This document shows positions 7,614 to 15,300 of a stretch of DNA of 30,615 bases, in pieces; position 1 is the stretch's first letter, and every line of letters starts with the position of its first letter. This DNA comes from Verrucomicrobiales bacterium. GTDB taxonomy: Bacteria; Verrucomicrobiota; Verrucomicrobiia; Methylacidiphilales; JAAUTS01. The stretch spans positions 1 through 30,615 of the forward strand of contig JAITHY010000059.1 in NCBI GenBank assembly GCA_031279715.1, read 5' to 3'. The notes below the pieces were generated by a model. It was not told the DNA's origin. It ran no database searches and saw nothing but the letters and a program-made list of their open reading frames with translations. The translations under genes were made by a program, and so were the position numbers.

Positions 7614-8654
7614 ATGACCACCCCGCTGACCGTGCAGTTGAAAGCCGAGGCCGCGCGCCTGGGGTTCGATTTGTGCGGCATCGCCCCGGCCCGGGCGGTC
7701 GCTGACGGTGATTATTTCCAAGGCTGGCTCGCTGACGGTCACGCGGGCGACATGGCGCCGTGGCTGGCTAAAAATTCCGCCTGCCGCGCCGACCCGAAGT
7801 CACTGTTAGCGGCGGCCCAAAGCGTCATCGTGCTCGGCCTGAATTATTACCAACCATCCCCGGCGCGGCGCGGCAAAATCTCCACCTACGCCCTCGGCAG
7901 GGATTATCACGATATTATTCCGCCCAAGCTCGACGCCCTCGACCATTGGCTGCGACAGCACGGCGGCACCCAGCGCCGCGCGGTGGACACTTCCGCGCTG
8001 ATGGAAAAACCGCTGGCCATCAGCGCCGGTCTCGGCTGGCTCGGCAAAAGCACCGTGCTCGTCCATCCAAGATTCGGCCCCTGGCTGTTCCTCGCCGAGT
8101 TGCTCACCTCGCTGACGTTGACGCCCGACACGCCCGCTGGCAGTCACTGCGGCACGTGCGCCCGCTGCCTCAACGCCTGCCCCACCGGCGCCCTTTCCGC
8201 GCCGTACCGGTTGGACGCGCGCCGGTGCATCGCCTACCTCACCATTGAGCACCAGGGCGGCATCCCGCTGACGCTGAGAAAAAAAATCGGCGACAACCTG
8301 TTCGGCTGCGACTACTGCCTCAACGCCTGCCCGTGGGGCCGCCGGTCGCAAGCCACCCGCGAAGCCGCGCTGGCCGTGACGCCTTGCCCCGACCTGCGCG
8401 AAATGCTTTACTGGGATGACGCTGAGTTTCGCCGAATGTTTCGCGGCACGCCGATTTTTCGACTCAAACGCCGCCGCTGGCTGCGCAACATCAGCGTCGT
8501 CCTCGGCAACATCGGCGCTGACGCTGACCTTCCCGCCCTCCGCCACGCCGCCGCTGACGCTGACCCGCTTGTCGCCGAACACGCGGCCTGGGCCATCGAG
8601 CAAATATCCACTCTTGATATAAAAACAAAAATCGCTACAATGCCTCCCCATTAA
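7614..8654 (+). CDS. queG: Epoxyqueuosine reductase QueG
   Basis: QueG reduces epoxyqueuosine in tRNA to queuosine using cobalamin and two [4Fe-4S] clusters. The protein has 346 residues. Family signs are 'LGFDLCGIAPA' at the N-terminus, 'SVIVLGLNYYQP' and 'GWLGKSTVLVHPRFGPWLFLAEL' in the cobalamin domain. Cluster motifs CGTCARCLNACPTGAL and CDYCLNACPWGRR supply eight cysteines, and a C-terminal HEAT-like repeat (LRNISVVLGNIG...) is also usual. Start: the open frame runs far upstream across intergenic DNA. ATG 7614 gives a normal N-terminus, and ATG 7605 would add three residues. pagL follows 20 bases after the stop. The gene is very rich in the dispersed motif, for example four cores at 8516-8571. 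Confidence 0.94.
   Translation: MTTPLTVQLKAEAARLGFDLCGIAPARAVADGDYFQGWLADGHAGDMAPWLAKNSACRADPKSLLAAAQSVIVLGLNYYQPSPARRGKISTYALGRDYHDIIPPKLDALDHWLRQHGGTQRRAVDTSALMEKPLAISAGLGWLGKSTVLVHPRFGPWLFLAELLTSLTLTPDTPAGSHCGTCARCLNACPTGALSAPYRLDARRCIAYLTIEHQGGIPLTLRKKIGDNLFGCDYCLNACPWGRRSQATREAALAVTPCPDLREMLYWDDAEFRRMFRGTPIFRLKRRRWLRNISVVLGNIGADADLPALRHAAADADPLVAEHAAWAIEQISTLDIKTKIATMPPH
8614..8641 (+). promoter_or_regulatory. Promoter inside the 3' end of queG, driving the deacylase gene
   Basis: TTGATA (8614-8619), a 16-base spacer and TACAAT (8636-8641) each match 5 of 6 consensus bases. Predicted transcription start is near 8648, before the AGGAG at 8659-8663 and the ATG at 8675. The last codons of queG here are unusually AT-rich. 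Confidence 0.6.
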
Positions 8655-8674
8655 CTGTAGGAGAATAATAAAAT

Positions 8675-9352
8675 ATGTGTCCAAAATCATGGTTTTCGTT
8701 TTTGAAGGGCCTCTTCTTGACCACGGTCAGCCTGTGGCTCGCGCCATTGGCGGTGCAGACAGCCGCGGGCCTGGATAAAATTGTGACCGTCAGCCCCCGC
8801 CAAAACTGGTCGCTGGAGATCGGCTCCGGCGCGGCCTTCTCCAATGTCCGTGAATCCCATCTCGACAACTACACCTACGTTCCCGTCAACATCACCGCCG
8901 CGCTGAAGCTGGATGAAATCAGTCTGGACAATTACCACGGCGGCATCTTCCGCGGTTACACGGAATTTTTCTTTCGCGGTTACTGGAACCAGATTGTCAG
9001 CGGCCCGGAGAATCGCATCATCGGCGCCTCCTTCGGCCCGCGCTACAACTTTGTGCAACCCGGCTGGAAATGGGTGCCGTTCATTGAGGCGGGCGTCGGC
9101 TTCGGGTTTGTCGACTCAAACCCCGTCCATGGCCCTGGCGGCATTTACGACCATCCGCGCGGCATGGGGCAGGATTTCAACTTCACCTTTTCCATCGCCA
9201 TTGGCGCGCGTTACGATATTGACGAAATCTGTTATTTGCGTGTCTCCGCATTCTATCAGCATTTCTCCAACGCCGGACTTTCCGAACCCCGGCACAACAA
9301 CCGCGCAATTGATTCCGTCGGGCCGGAAGTGGCTTTCGGCCTGCATTTCTAG
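8675..9352 (+). CDS. PagL-like lipid A 3-O-deacylase (acyloxyacyl hydrolase family)
   Basis: A 225-residue outer-membrane beta-barrel protein with a signal peptide (about residues 1-31, cut near QTAAG). PagL removes the 3-O-linked acyl chain from lipid A. The C-terminal stretch YQHFSNAGLSEP (194-205) is the PagL signature, with His196 and Ser198 at the positions of the catalytic His and Ser. The acidic third residue cannot be assigned with confidence. 'GPRYNF' and 'WVPFIEAGVGFGFVDS' fit barrel strands of the family. The protein ends in Phe (LHF), as outer-membrane barrels do. A good AGGAG at 8659-8663 decides the start. It has its own promoter inside queG and a strong terminator after it. Confidence 0.85.
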   Translation: MCPKSWFSFLKGLFLTTVSLWLAPLAVQTAAGLDKIVTVSPRQNWSLEIGSGAAFSNVRESHLDNYTYVPVNITAALKLDEISLDNYHGGIFRGYTEFFFRGYWNQIVSGPENRIIGASFGPRYNFVQPGWKWVPFIEAGVGFGFVDSNPVHGPGGIYDHPRGMGQDFNFTFSIAIGARYDIDEICYLRVSAFYQHFSNAGLSEPRHNNRAIDSVGPEVAFGLHF

Positions 9353-9369
9353 CCCAAATTTTGACCGGC

Positions 9370-9404
9370 CGCTGACGGTGAAGTTTCATCGTCAGCGTTT
9401 TTTT
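9370..9404 (+). terminator. Intrinsic terminator formed by an inverted pair of the dispersed motif
   Basis: CGCTGACGGTGAA (9370-9382) pairs with TTCATCGTCAGCG (9385-9397), 13 positions with a single G-T pair, and TTTTTTT follows (9398-9404). Each arm is one copy of the CGCTGACNNTGA element. The site lies 18 bases after the stop of the deacylase gene. Confidence 0.88.
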
Positions 9405-9407
9405 AAG

Positions 9408-9428
9408 ACGCCGCGCCGTCAGCGGCGT
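9408..9428. other. Perfect 7-bp GC-rich hairpin at the 3' end of the CxxTG gene
   Basis: ACGCCGC (9408-9414) and GCGGCGT (9422-9428) flank the loop GCCGTCA, which contains part of the dispersed motif. It begins directly after the minus-strand stop codon (9431-9429). The minus strand continues into As, not Ts, so it is not a classical intrinsic terminator for that gene; it may protect the 3' end. Confidence 0.45.
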
Positions 9429-9983
9429 TCATTCCGCCGCGCCGTCGCCGGCGAGTTCAACCGGCACATTCACGCGGAACACCATGCCCCCGTTTTGGTT
9501 CATCTCGGCGATGAGCGCGTCCACTTCGGACAATTTAAAATCCATCTCCGGCACGATCAGCGTTTCCTGCGTGACCGCGTGCTCGTACACCACGCATTTG
9601 CGCCCGCCGTTCTCGATTTTTTGCCGCGCCTTCAAAATGCGTTTGCGCTCCAACAGCAGCGCCAGCAAATACGCGCATTTCTCATTCTCAGGCCGCAAAT
9701 TTTCCAGCAACCGCCGCAACTCCGATTCCGCGTCCTCCCGCGTCACCGCCTCAACGGGAGCGGGCGGGTCGGGCTTGAACACCGACCTCCAGCACGACAG
9801 CATCCCCGCCGGCTGCGGCTGTGACTGCCAGGCCTCATCCGACCAGTCCAGCCGTTGCAACCCCTCCGGCTGCTCCAGCAAAAGGGTGTGGAACACCTCA
9901 TCCTCAGCGAAGAGACGTCCCGTCACCTGACAAACCGGCGAACGCGCCTTGATATTCCACTCCGTTTCAACTACCGCAGCCAT
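9429..9983 (-). CDS. Conserved hypothetical protein with a CxxTG motif
   Basis: A 184-residue soluble protein. The N-terminus reads 'TEWNIKARSPVCQVTGRLFAEDEVFHTLLL', with a zinc-knuckle-like C-x-x-T-G. A 'WRS' stretch, 'EDAESELRRLLENLRPENEKCAYLLALLLERKRIL' (helical) and a C-terminal YEHAVTQETLIVPEMDFKL follow. This order resembles a small family I remember from Verrucomicrobia and Planctomycetes genomes with no known function; that memory could not be checked. Only one CxxT pair is visible, so metal binding would need a partner. Start ATG at 9981-9983. It is divergent from the GH43 gene (159-base gap with no recognised element beyond one copy of the dispersed motif at 10069). Confidence 0.75.
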   Translation of the reverse strand: MAAVVETEWNIKARSPVCQVTGRLFAEDEVFHTLLLEQPEGLQRLDWSDEAWQSQPQPAGMLSCWRSVFKPDPPAPVEAVTREDAESELRRLLENLRPENEKCAYLLALLLERKRILKARQKIENGGRKCVVYEHAVTQETLIVPEMDFKLSEVDALIAEMNQNGGMVFRVNVPVELAGDGAAE

Positions 9984-10142
9984 GGAAAAAGTCTAAGCCA
10001 AAGCCCGGCTTGTACAAGCGCATTTTCAACATTCATCCGGGCGGTCCGCGGTTTCGCCAAAAGCTCACCGTCAGCGGCGCCGCCGCGCGCGGGCAACAAA
10101 ACTGTTGCATCTTCAGCGCAAAAAACCTACGGTTATGCCGAT

Positions 10143-11465
10143 ATGAAATTCTTCAAGACTGTCAGTCTCTTCCTCGCCGTCCTCACCGTCAGCGCCGCCG
10201 CCGCGCGCGCGGCGGGCAATCCGTTCATCACCAGTATTTTCACCGCCGATCCCTCGGCGCGCGTGTGGGAGGACGGGCGTTTGTACGTATACGCCTCGCA
10301 CGACATCGACCCGCCGCGCGGTTGCGATTTGATGGACCGGTATCATGTTTTTTCCACGGATGACATGGCGCATTGGACCGACCACGGTGAAATCCTGCGC
10401 GCCAGCCAGGTCCCGTGGGGGCGCAAGGAAGGCGGTTTCATGTGGGCGCCGGATTGCGCGTACAAGGACGGCACGTATTATTTTTATTTTCCGCATCCGA
10501 GTGACACCGATTGGAACAAGAGTTGGAAAATCGGCGTGGCGACCAGCAAAAAACCCGCGGGCGATTTCAAGGCGCAGGGGTACATCGAGGGCTTCGGCGG
10601 TTTCGCGCTGATTGACCCGTGCGTGTTCGTCGATGATGACGGGCAGGCGTACATTTACATCGGCGGCGGCGGCAAGTGCCTCGGCGCGAAACTCAAGCCG
10701 AACATGATTGAAATCGACGGCGGGCCGCTGACGATGACCGGCCTGGAGGATTTTCACGAGGCGACGTGGGTGTTCAAACGCAAAGGGGTTTATTATTTGA
10801 CCTACGCTGACAATCACAACGGCGCAAACCGCCTGCGTTACGCTGTCAGTGACAGCCCGCTGGGACCCTGGGTTTCCAAGGGCATTTACCTGGAACCGAC
10901 CGGCTGTGACACCAGCCACGGCTCGGTCGTCGAGTTCAAAGGACAGTGGTACCAGTTCTACCACAACATCGCCATCAGCGGCCGCGGCAATTTGCGCTCT
11001 GTCTGCGTGGACAAACTCTTCTTCAACGACGACGGCACCATCCAAACCGTTGTGCAAACCAAGACCGGCGTGCCCGCTGTCGGTGACCTCCCGCCGCCCA
11101 AACCCAGTGCCGTCAGGTACGAGGCCAAATCCGCCACCGTCGGCGGCGGCGCCATCATCAGCGACGGCAAAGCGCAAAACCTTCACCTCGACGGCTCATG
11201 GTTGCAATGGGATAATCTCGACGGCGGCAACGGCGGACAAACTGCGCTTGACATTTGTTTCGCCGCCGGTGACAACACCAAACTGAGGCTGACAGTGAAC
11301 GGCGTGGATTACACCTTCATCAACGCCCTCGCCACCGGCGGCTGGGACCAATACACCGGCCACACACGCATCACCGTCCCGTTGAATCCCGGCAAAACCA
11401 ACACCGTCAAACTCAGCGGCGGCAACGGCGGAATTAACGTGGACAGCCTCAGTCTGTCGCATTGA
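10143..11465 (+). CDS. Glycoside hydrolase family 43 protein with C-terminal CBM6-like domain, secreted
   Basis: A 440-residue exported enzyme with a signal peptide (residues 1-24, cut near ARA-AG). GH43 enzymes cut arabinose- or xylose-containing side chains of plant or algal polysaccharides with inversion. The five-bladed propeller begins 'FTADPSARVWEDGRLYVYASHD'. Candidate catalytic residues are Asp36 (base), Asp158 in 'LIDPCVFVDDDG' (pKa modulator) and Glu206 in 'FHEATWVFKRKGVYYLTYA' (acid). Residues from about 325 to the end form a jelly-roll-like domain with 'GSWLQWDNLDGG' and 'VKLSGGNGGINVDSLSLS', like CBM6. The open frame extends upstream to 9855, but ATG 10143 gives the signal peptide. 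Specificity cannot be assigned. Confidence 0.9.
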   Translation: MKFFKTVSLFLAVLTVSAAAARAAGNPFITSIFTADPSARVWEDGRLYVYASHDIDPPRGCDLMDRYHVFSTDDMAHWTDHGEILRASQVPWGRKEGGFMWAPDCAYKDGTYYFYFPHPSDTDWNKSWKIGVATSKKPAGDFKAQGYIEGFGGFALIDPCVFVDDDGQAYIYIGGGGKCLGAKLKPNMIEIDGGPLTMTGLEDFHEATWVFKRKGVYYLTYADNHNGANRLRYAVSDSPLGPWVSKGIYLEPTGCDTSHGSVVEFKGQWYQFYHNIAISGRGNLRSVCVDKLFFNDDGTIQTVVQTKTGVPAVGDLPPPKPSAVRYEAKSATVGGGAIISDGKAQNLHLDGSWLQWDNLDGGNGGQTALDICFAAGDNTKLRLTVNGVDYTFINALATGGWDQYTGHTRITVPLNPGKTNTVKLSGGNGGINVDSLSLSH

Positions 11466-11475
11466 ATAATTTGAC

Positions 11476-11505
11476 TTGCTAATTATGAATTAATCTTCCT
11501 ATAAT
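11476..11505 (+). promoter_or_regulatory. Promoter for the MarR gene, leaderless layout
   Basis: TTGCTA (11476-11481), an 18-base spacer and a perfect TATAAT (11500-11505). Only five bases (GTTGC) separate the -10 box from the ATG at 11511, so the transcript would begin at the start codon. The surroundings are AT-rich compared with the flanking genes. Confidence 0.65.
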
Positions 11506-11510
11506 GTTGC

Positions 11511-11981
11511 ATGTCAAAAAATAACTTTCGTTCGGTTTATTCGCCAGAAATTCAAAGACTCGCGGAAGTCGCGTTGTACTTGCAGCGCAACTTCCTCACA
11601 CTCATCACTGAAAGAGTGACAAAAAACAACATGTCAGTGTCACAGTTCAACTTGCTGGGATTCTTGTCACAGGGTCACAGCCTCAACATGAACAAGTTGG
11701 CGTCGCTAATGCGGCACACCATGCCCGCCACCACCGGCCTGATGGACCGCTTGGTGCAAGCCGGTCTGGTGGAGCGTCTTGCCTCCAAAACCGATCGCCG
11801 CCAGGTGCTGGCCAAAATCACGCCCAAAGGAACCGCGCTGTTCAACGAATTGAAATCGCAAATCGCGTTCACCCTCAGCGAAATCACGGAAAAATTATCC
11901 GACGATGATTTGGCGGCCTGGCTGCGGATTTACAACGCGACGCACGAATATTTTGTGGGCATCAAATACATCGAGCCGTAA
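11511..11981 (+). CDS. MarR-family transcriptional regulator
   Basis: A 156-residue winged helix-turn-helix protein, the normal MarR size. 'MSVSQFNLLGFLSQGHSLNMNKLASLMRHTMPATTGLMDRLVQAGLVERLASKTDRRQVLAKITPKG' contains the whole wHTH: helix 3 and recognition helix 4 (MPATTGLMDRLVQAGLV) and the wing (SKTDRRQVLAKIT) with the conserved D-R-R. MarR proteins act as homodimers, often as repressors of neighbouring transport or degradation genes and of themselves. Here the upstream neighbour is GH43, 45 bases away on the same strand, and the downstream genes converge. The target is unknown. It has a strong promoter with no room for a leader. The gene has no GCTGAC core, unlike most of the window. Confidence 0.93.
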   Translation: MSKNNFRSVYSPEIQRLAEVALYLQRNFLTLITERVTKNNMSVSQFNLLGFLSQGHSLNMNKLASLMRHTMPATTGLMDRLVQAGLVERLASKTDRRQVLAKITPKGTALFNELKSQIAFTLSEITEKLSDDDLAAWLRIYNATHEYFVGIKYIEP

Positions 11982-12068
11982 GTCGCCTCACACACCCGCA
12001 ATCCAGCCTCCGGCCACCGCGCGACACCGTCAGCGACGCCAACCGTCGGCCCAATGCGCCCCGCCGCC

Positions 12069-13841
12069 TCACCAATCCTGCTTTTTGCCAAAGGCCGTCA
12101 CCGGCAGCGTCGCGCCCACGGTGATTTCCTTGGGAATTTCATGCGCGCTAAGCGCCTGCGCATACTCGCGCAACACCGGCAGTGCGCGGTCAGCGTCAGC
12201 GCCGGGGCGCAGCACAACCAGCGCCTTCAAATGCTCGCCAGCCAGCCGCACCGCCGCGTCCGCGACCAATTCATGCGCGCGCAAAAAACGCTCCACCCTC
12301 GCCGGATACACGTTCAGCCCGGCCACTTGCACCGCCTTGTCCTTGCGCCCGCTGATGGTGAACTCGCTCCCGCCGCTCATCACGGCGAGGTCCGGCAACT
12401 CAATGTCCATCGCGGAATTTTTGCGGACAATGCGCTCCAGCCTCGTCCCGCCGTCACCGCTGACAGTGACCGCGCGCCAGCACGGCAGCAGGGCGAACGG
12501 CCCGCCCGCGCCGCGAAACGCAATCGCGCCGCTCTCCGAGGAGCCGTAACACTCCACCACGCGCGCCGCGCCGCGATTTTTCAGCGCGACCAGCAGCGCG
12601 TCCGGACACGGCGCCGTCGCCGTGACCACGGTGACTCCGGGCGGAAACTCAAAGCCGCTGTCCATGAGCTGTTGCAAAAACATCGGAAACGCCACCAGCA
12701 AGTCACCGTCAGCGAGCAACTCACGCCACGGCAGCGAAGGCAGCGGCGGATGCGCGACCGCCGGAATGCCCAGCCACTTCGGCAAATTGATGCCGAACAA
12801 AAATCCGTACGCGTGGTGCGCCGGCACGACGCTGACGCTGCGCCTGAGGCGCGGAAACAACCCCGCCACCTCCGCGACTTCCTCGCGCAAATTCGCCCGC
12901 GTGTGTTCGCAATCCACCGGCTCGCCCGTGCTGCCGGAAGTGCGGAAATTAAAAATCTGACGCTCGGCGGCGGCGGCGCGGCACACCGTCAGCGCCTCGT
13001 CCGCCGTGTCGGGACCGGCGGCGCCGCCGAACAACCCGGCCAAGTCTTGCAAAATTTTCCGCCTCGTCGGCCCGTCAATGTCAGCGAGCAATTCCTCCGG
13101 CCCGCCCGAGCCGAACACCGCCAGCACCTTCTTCTTGCGCCGCGCCAGTTCAGTCTTGATAAAATCCGCGCTGATGCGCCGGATGTCCGCGTCGTCGAAC
13201 AGCGGTGTCAGCCGCCGCGCCGCGCGCCACGCCGCCTGCCAGTCGGGCGCCGCGTCGCTGACCGTCAGCGGCGAATGGTTCGGCGTCAGTGTTAGCAGGA
13301 AAAACGCCGCGCCCTCGTCGGTGACCAGATGTTCGGCGGCGATGTTATCCGTGGAAACCCTCGCCATCAGCGGATGGATTTCATCCGCCACGCCGAGCAA
13401 AATTTTTTCACACCGCCCCGCCAGCAACCAGCTCCGCGCCGTGATGAGCGCCGAGGCGAACGAGCCGCCCTTCTGACTCACCGTCAGCACCGGCCCGCGC
13501 AGGTTCAGCAGCAGTGTCAAATAAGTCTCCAGCACGTTGTGCACCGACGCCGCGAACGCCAGCGGCGACGCGCACAAATCGCCGTCGTCAAGCATGGAAT
13601 CCATGAACTCGCACGACCGCCGCACCGCGCCCTGCGCGCTGGCCACGATCAGCCCGAAATTTTTTTCCGCCGCGCGGTCAACGCCCGCGAGCGCCAGCGT
13701 CCGCGCCGCCGCTGACAATGACAGTTTGGTGTACTGGTCCAGCCGCCGCAAATCGCGCGGTTGAAAAAAAAGCTCCGCCTCGTTTCCACTGCGCGCCAGC
13801 GCGCACGCCTCGACAAAGATGTCACCGTCAGCGGCCATCAT
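12069..13841 (-). CDS. Fusion: ketosynthase-like (inactive, PF13723-type) domain plus acyl-adenylating enzyme
   Basis: A 590-residue two-domain protein. Residues about 10-190 look like the N-terminal half of a ketosynthase of the Ketoacyl-synt_2 kind: ASPLAFAASVHNVLETYL, then GPVLTVSQKGGSFASALITA and CEKILLGVADEIHP. No nucleophilic Cys is present in the expected place (around VSQKGG), so it resembles a chain-length-factor-like partner. Residues about 290-590 are an adenylate-forming ligase: TSGSTGEP (301-308, P-loop), CYGSSESGAIAF, 'ISGRKDKAVQVAGLNVYPARVE', and a terminal GKKQDW with the family's catalytic-lysine context. It probably activates an acyl or aryl acid for loading on the ACP. AAGGAG ahead of ATGATG fixes the start at 13841 (or 13838). 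It overlaps the ketosynthase gene by 14 bases. Confidence 0.82.
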   Translation of the reverse strand: MMAADGDIFVEACALARSGNEAELFFQPRDLRRLDQYTKLSLSAAARTLALAGVDRAAEKNFGLIVASAQGAVRRSCEFMDSMLDDGDLCASPLAFAASVHNVLETYLTLLLNLRGPVLTVSQKGGSFASALITARSWLLAGRCEKILLGVADEIHPLMARVSTDNIAAEHLVTDEGAAFFLLTLTPNHSPLTVSDAAPDWQAAWRAARRLTPLFDDADIRRISADFIKTELARRKKKVLAVFGSGGPEELLADIDGPTRRKILQDLAGLFGGAAGPDTADEALTVCRAAAAERQIFNFRTSGSTGEPVDCEHTRANLREEVAEVAGLFPRLRRSVSVVPAHHAYGFLFGINLPKWLGIPAVAHPPLPSLPWRELLADGDLLVAFPMFLQQLMDSGFEFPPGVTVVTATAPCPDALLVALKNRGAARVVECYGSSESGAIAFRGAGGPFALLPCWRAVTVSGDGGTRLERIVRKNSAMDIELPDLAVMSGGSEFTISGRKDKAVQVAGLNVYPARVERFLRAHELVADAAVRLAGEHLKALVVLRPGADADRALPVLREYAQALSAHEIPKEITVGATLPVTAFGKKQDW

Positions 13842-15033
13842 GCTCCTTTCCCGCCAGCACCAGCGCGGCATTGCAACCGCCCAGGCCGAGCGAGTTTGAC
13901 AGCGCCGCGGTTTTGTCCGCCGCAACCGGCTGGTTTTCCAGCGCCGGGGTCACCATCAGCCATTCGTCCGGCTCGCCGAAAAAATTCACCTTCGGAATCT
14001 CGCCGCGTTCCAGCGCCAGCAATGAAATCACCGCCTCCAGGGCGCCCGCCGCCGCCAGCGCGTGCCCCGTGTAACTCTTCGTCGCGCACACCGGCACGCC
14101 GGCGAGCAACTCGCGGCACACCGCCGCCTCCGCCGCGTCATTGTCAGCGGTGCCCGTGCCGTGCGCGTTGACAAATGCGAGGTCGCTGGCGTTCACGCCC
14201 GCCTGTGACAGCGCGGCGGCGACGGCTTTTCGCAAACCGCGGCCTCCCGGTTCCGGCGCGGTCGCGTGATAACCGTCGCAGGCGTTGCCGTAGCCGAGCA
14301 CGTAACCGCGTGGTGGCGTGCCGAGTTGTTCCGCCGCTGACGGTGAGAGCAGCAGTAAAATTCCCGCGCCCTCGCCGAGCGTCACGCCGCGTCGGTCCTT
14401 GGAAAATGGCCGGCACGGCCGCGGGTCGGCAATCATCAGCCGGATGAATCCCGTGTACGGAACGAGGTCCAGATGGTCCGTGCCGCCGGCGATGACCGCG
14501 TCGCAAAATCCGTTGGCAATCCATTCCGCGCCGACTCCGACGGCGTCCGTGCCGGCCGCGCAAGCCGTGGTCACGGTCTGCGAAATTCCCCGCCAGTTAT
14601 AATGCGCCAGCACTTGGTCGGAAATGGATTCGGTGACGAAGCGGCGGAACGGCGCGTTGGATGTCGCCTCACCCGTGCGCGCCTGGCGGTAAAAATCAAA
14701 TGAAAATGCCGACGCCTCCGTGCTGCTGCCAAGACACACGCCCAGCCGCAGCCCGCGCAAATCCGCCGCTGACAGTGACGCCATTGTCAGCGCCTCGTCC
14801 ACCGCCAGCCGCGCGTAGAGCAGGCTCAGGCTTTCATCGTCAGCGGCGCGCAGTTGCGCCAGCACGGAGTCGGGCGCTTGAAAAATCGGATATTTTTCCG
14901 CGTACACGCTGTTCATCCGCGTCACCGGCAGCGACGGGCGCACCGGCCTGCCGCCGAACAACGCCTCGCCCAACTCCGCCGTGTTCGCGCCCGCCGCGCT
15001 GACGCTGCCATAACCGCCGACCACGAGGTTCAT
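13828..15033 (-). CDS. Beta-ketoacyl-ACP synthase (FabF/KAS II-like)
   Basis: A 401-residue condensing enzyme with the complete Cys-His-His triad: Cys158 in TTACAAGTDAVG, His291 in VNAHGTGTADND and His324 in KSYTGHALAAAG. It elongates an ACP-bound acyl chain with malonyl-ACP. Because it sits with its own ACP, an adenylating enzyme and nearby acyl- and glycosyltransferases, it more likely serves a special lipid or aryl-polyene-type product than housekeeping fatty acid synthesis. The start ATG overlaps the ACP stop as ATGA. The 3' end overlaps the next gene's start. The reading frame is intact and the active-site segments are free of the dispersed motif, which appears in variable loops. Confidence 0.93.
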   Translation of the reverse strand: MNLVVGGYGSVSAAGANTAELGEALFGGRPVRPSLPVTRMNSVYAEKYPIFQAPDSVLAQLRAADDESLSLLYARLAVDEALTMASLSAADLRGLRLGVCLGSSTEASAFSFDFYRQARTGEATSNAPFRRFVTESISDQVLAHYNWRGISQTVTTACAAGTDAVGVGAEWIANGFCDAVIAGGTDHLDLVPYTGFIRLMIADPRPCRPFSKDRRGVTLGEGAGILLLLSPSAAEQLGTPPRGYVLGYGNACDGYHATAPEPGGRGLRKAVAAALSQAGVNASDLAFVNAHGTGTADNDAAEAAVCRELLAGVPVCATKSYTGHALAAAGALEAVISLLALERGEIPKVNFFGEPDEWLMVTPALENQPVAADKTAALSNSLGLGGCNAALVLAGKEHDGR

Positions 15034-15287
15034 TTTTTGCGCTCTCGCTCAATGTACGCCCGCAGGGTGCCGAGGGTTTGGAAGATGCGCCTGCCATCCT
15101 CCATGTTGTCAATGGCGATGTCGAAATTTTTGCGCAAAATGGTGACCAGTTCAATGGCGTCGAGGCTGTCCAGCCCAAGCCCCGAATCAAACAACGGCGT
15201 GTCCCCGCCGACTTTGTCCCATTCAATGCCCGCCAGGTTTAAATTGGCGGCGAGTACTTTTTTCACATCTTCCAGCGTTGTTTCCAT
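15030..15287 (-). CDS. Acyl carrier protein
   Basis: An 85-residue ACP with the phosphopantetheine site Ser41 in GLGLDSLDAIEL. Helix 1 'LEDVKKVLAANLNL' and the acidic helix 2 fit the PF00550 fold. The chosen start METTLEDV (15287) gives the standard ACP N-terminus; the frame is open 15 residues further back but with no family similarity. No Shine-Dalgarno sequence is visible. The stop overlaps the ketosynthase start (ATGA). It lies 13 bases after the stop of the tandem ribbon-helix-helix gene on the same strand, so the four genes look like one operon. The basic C-terminal tail (YIERERKK) is unusual for an ACP but common in specialised ones. Confidence 0.92.
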   Translation of the reverse strand: METTLEDVKKVLAANLNLAGIEWDKVGGDTPLFDSGLGLDSLDAIELVTILRKNFDIAIDNMEDGRRIFQTLGTLRAYIERERKK

Positions 15288-15300
15288 AAATAAAAGTCTG

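Noticed and set aside
11471..11505. TTGACT as the -35 for the TATAAT before marR
   Set aside because: The spacing would be 23 bases; TTGCTA five bases further on gives an acceptable 18-base spacer.
12054..13295. Long plus-strand open frame (413 codons) opposite the adenylating-enzyme gene
   Set aside because: Arg/Gln/His-rich composition without domains; it is the antisense of a well-supported gene in high-GC DNA.
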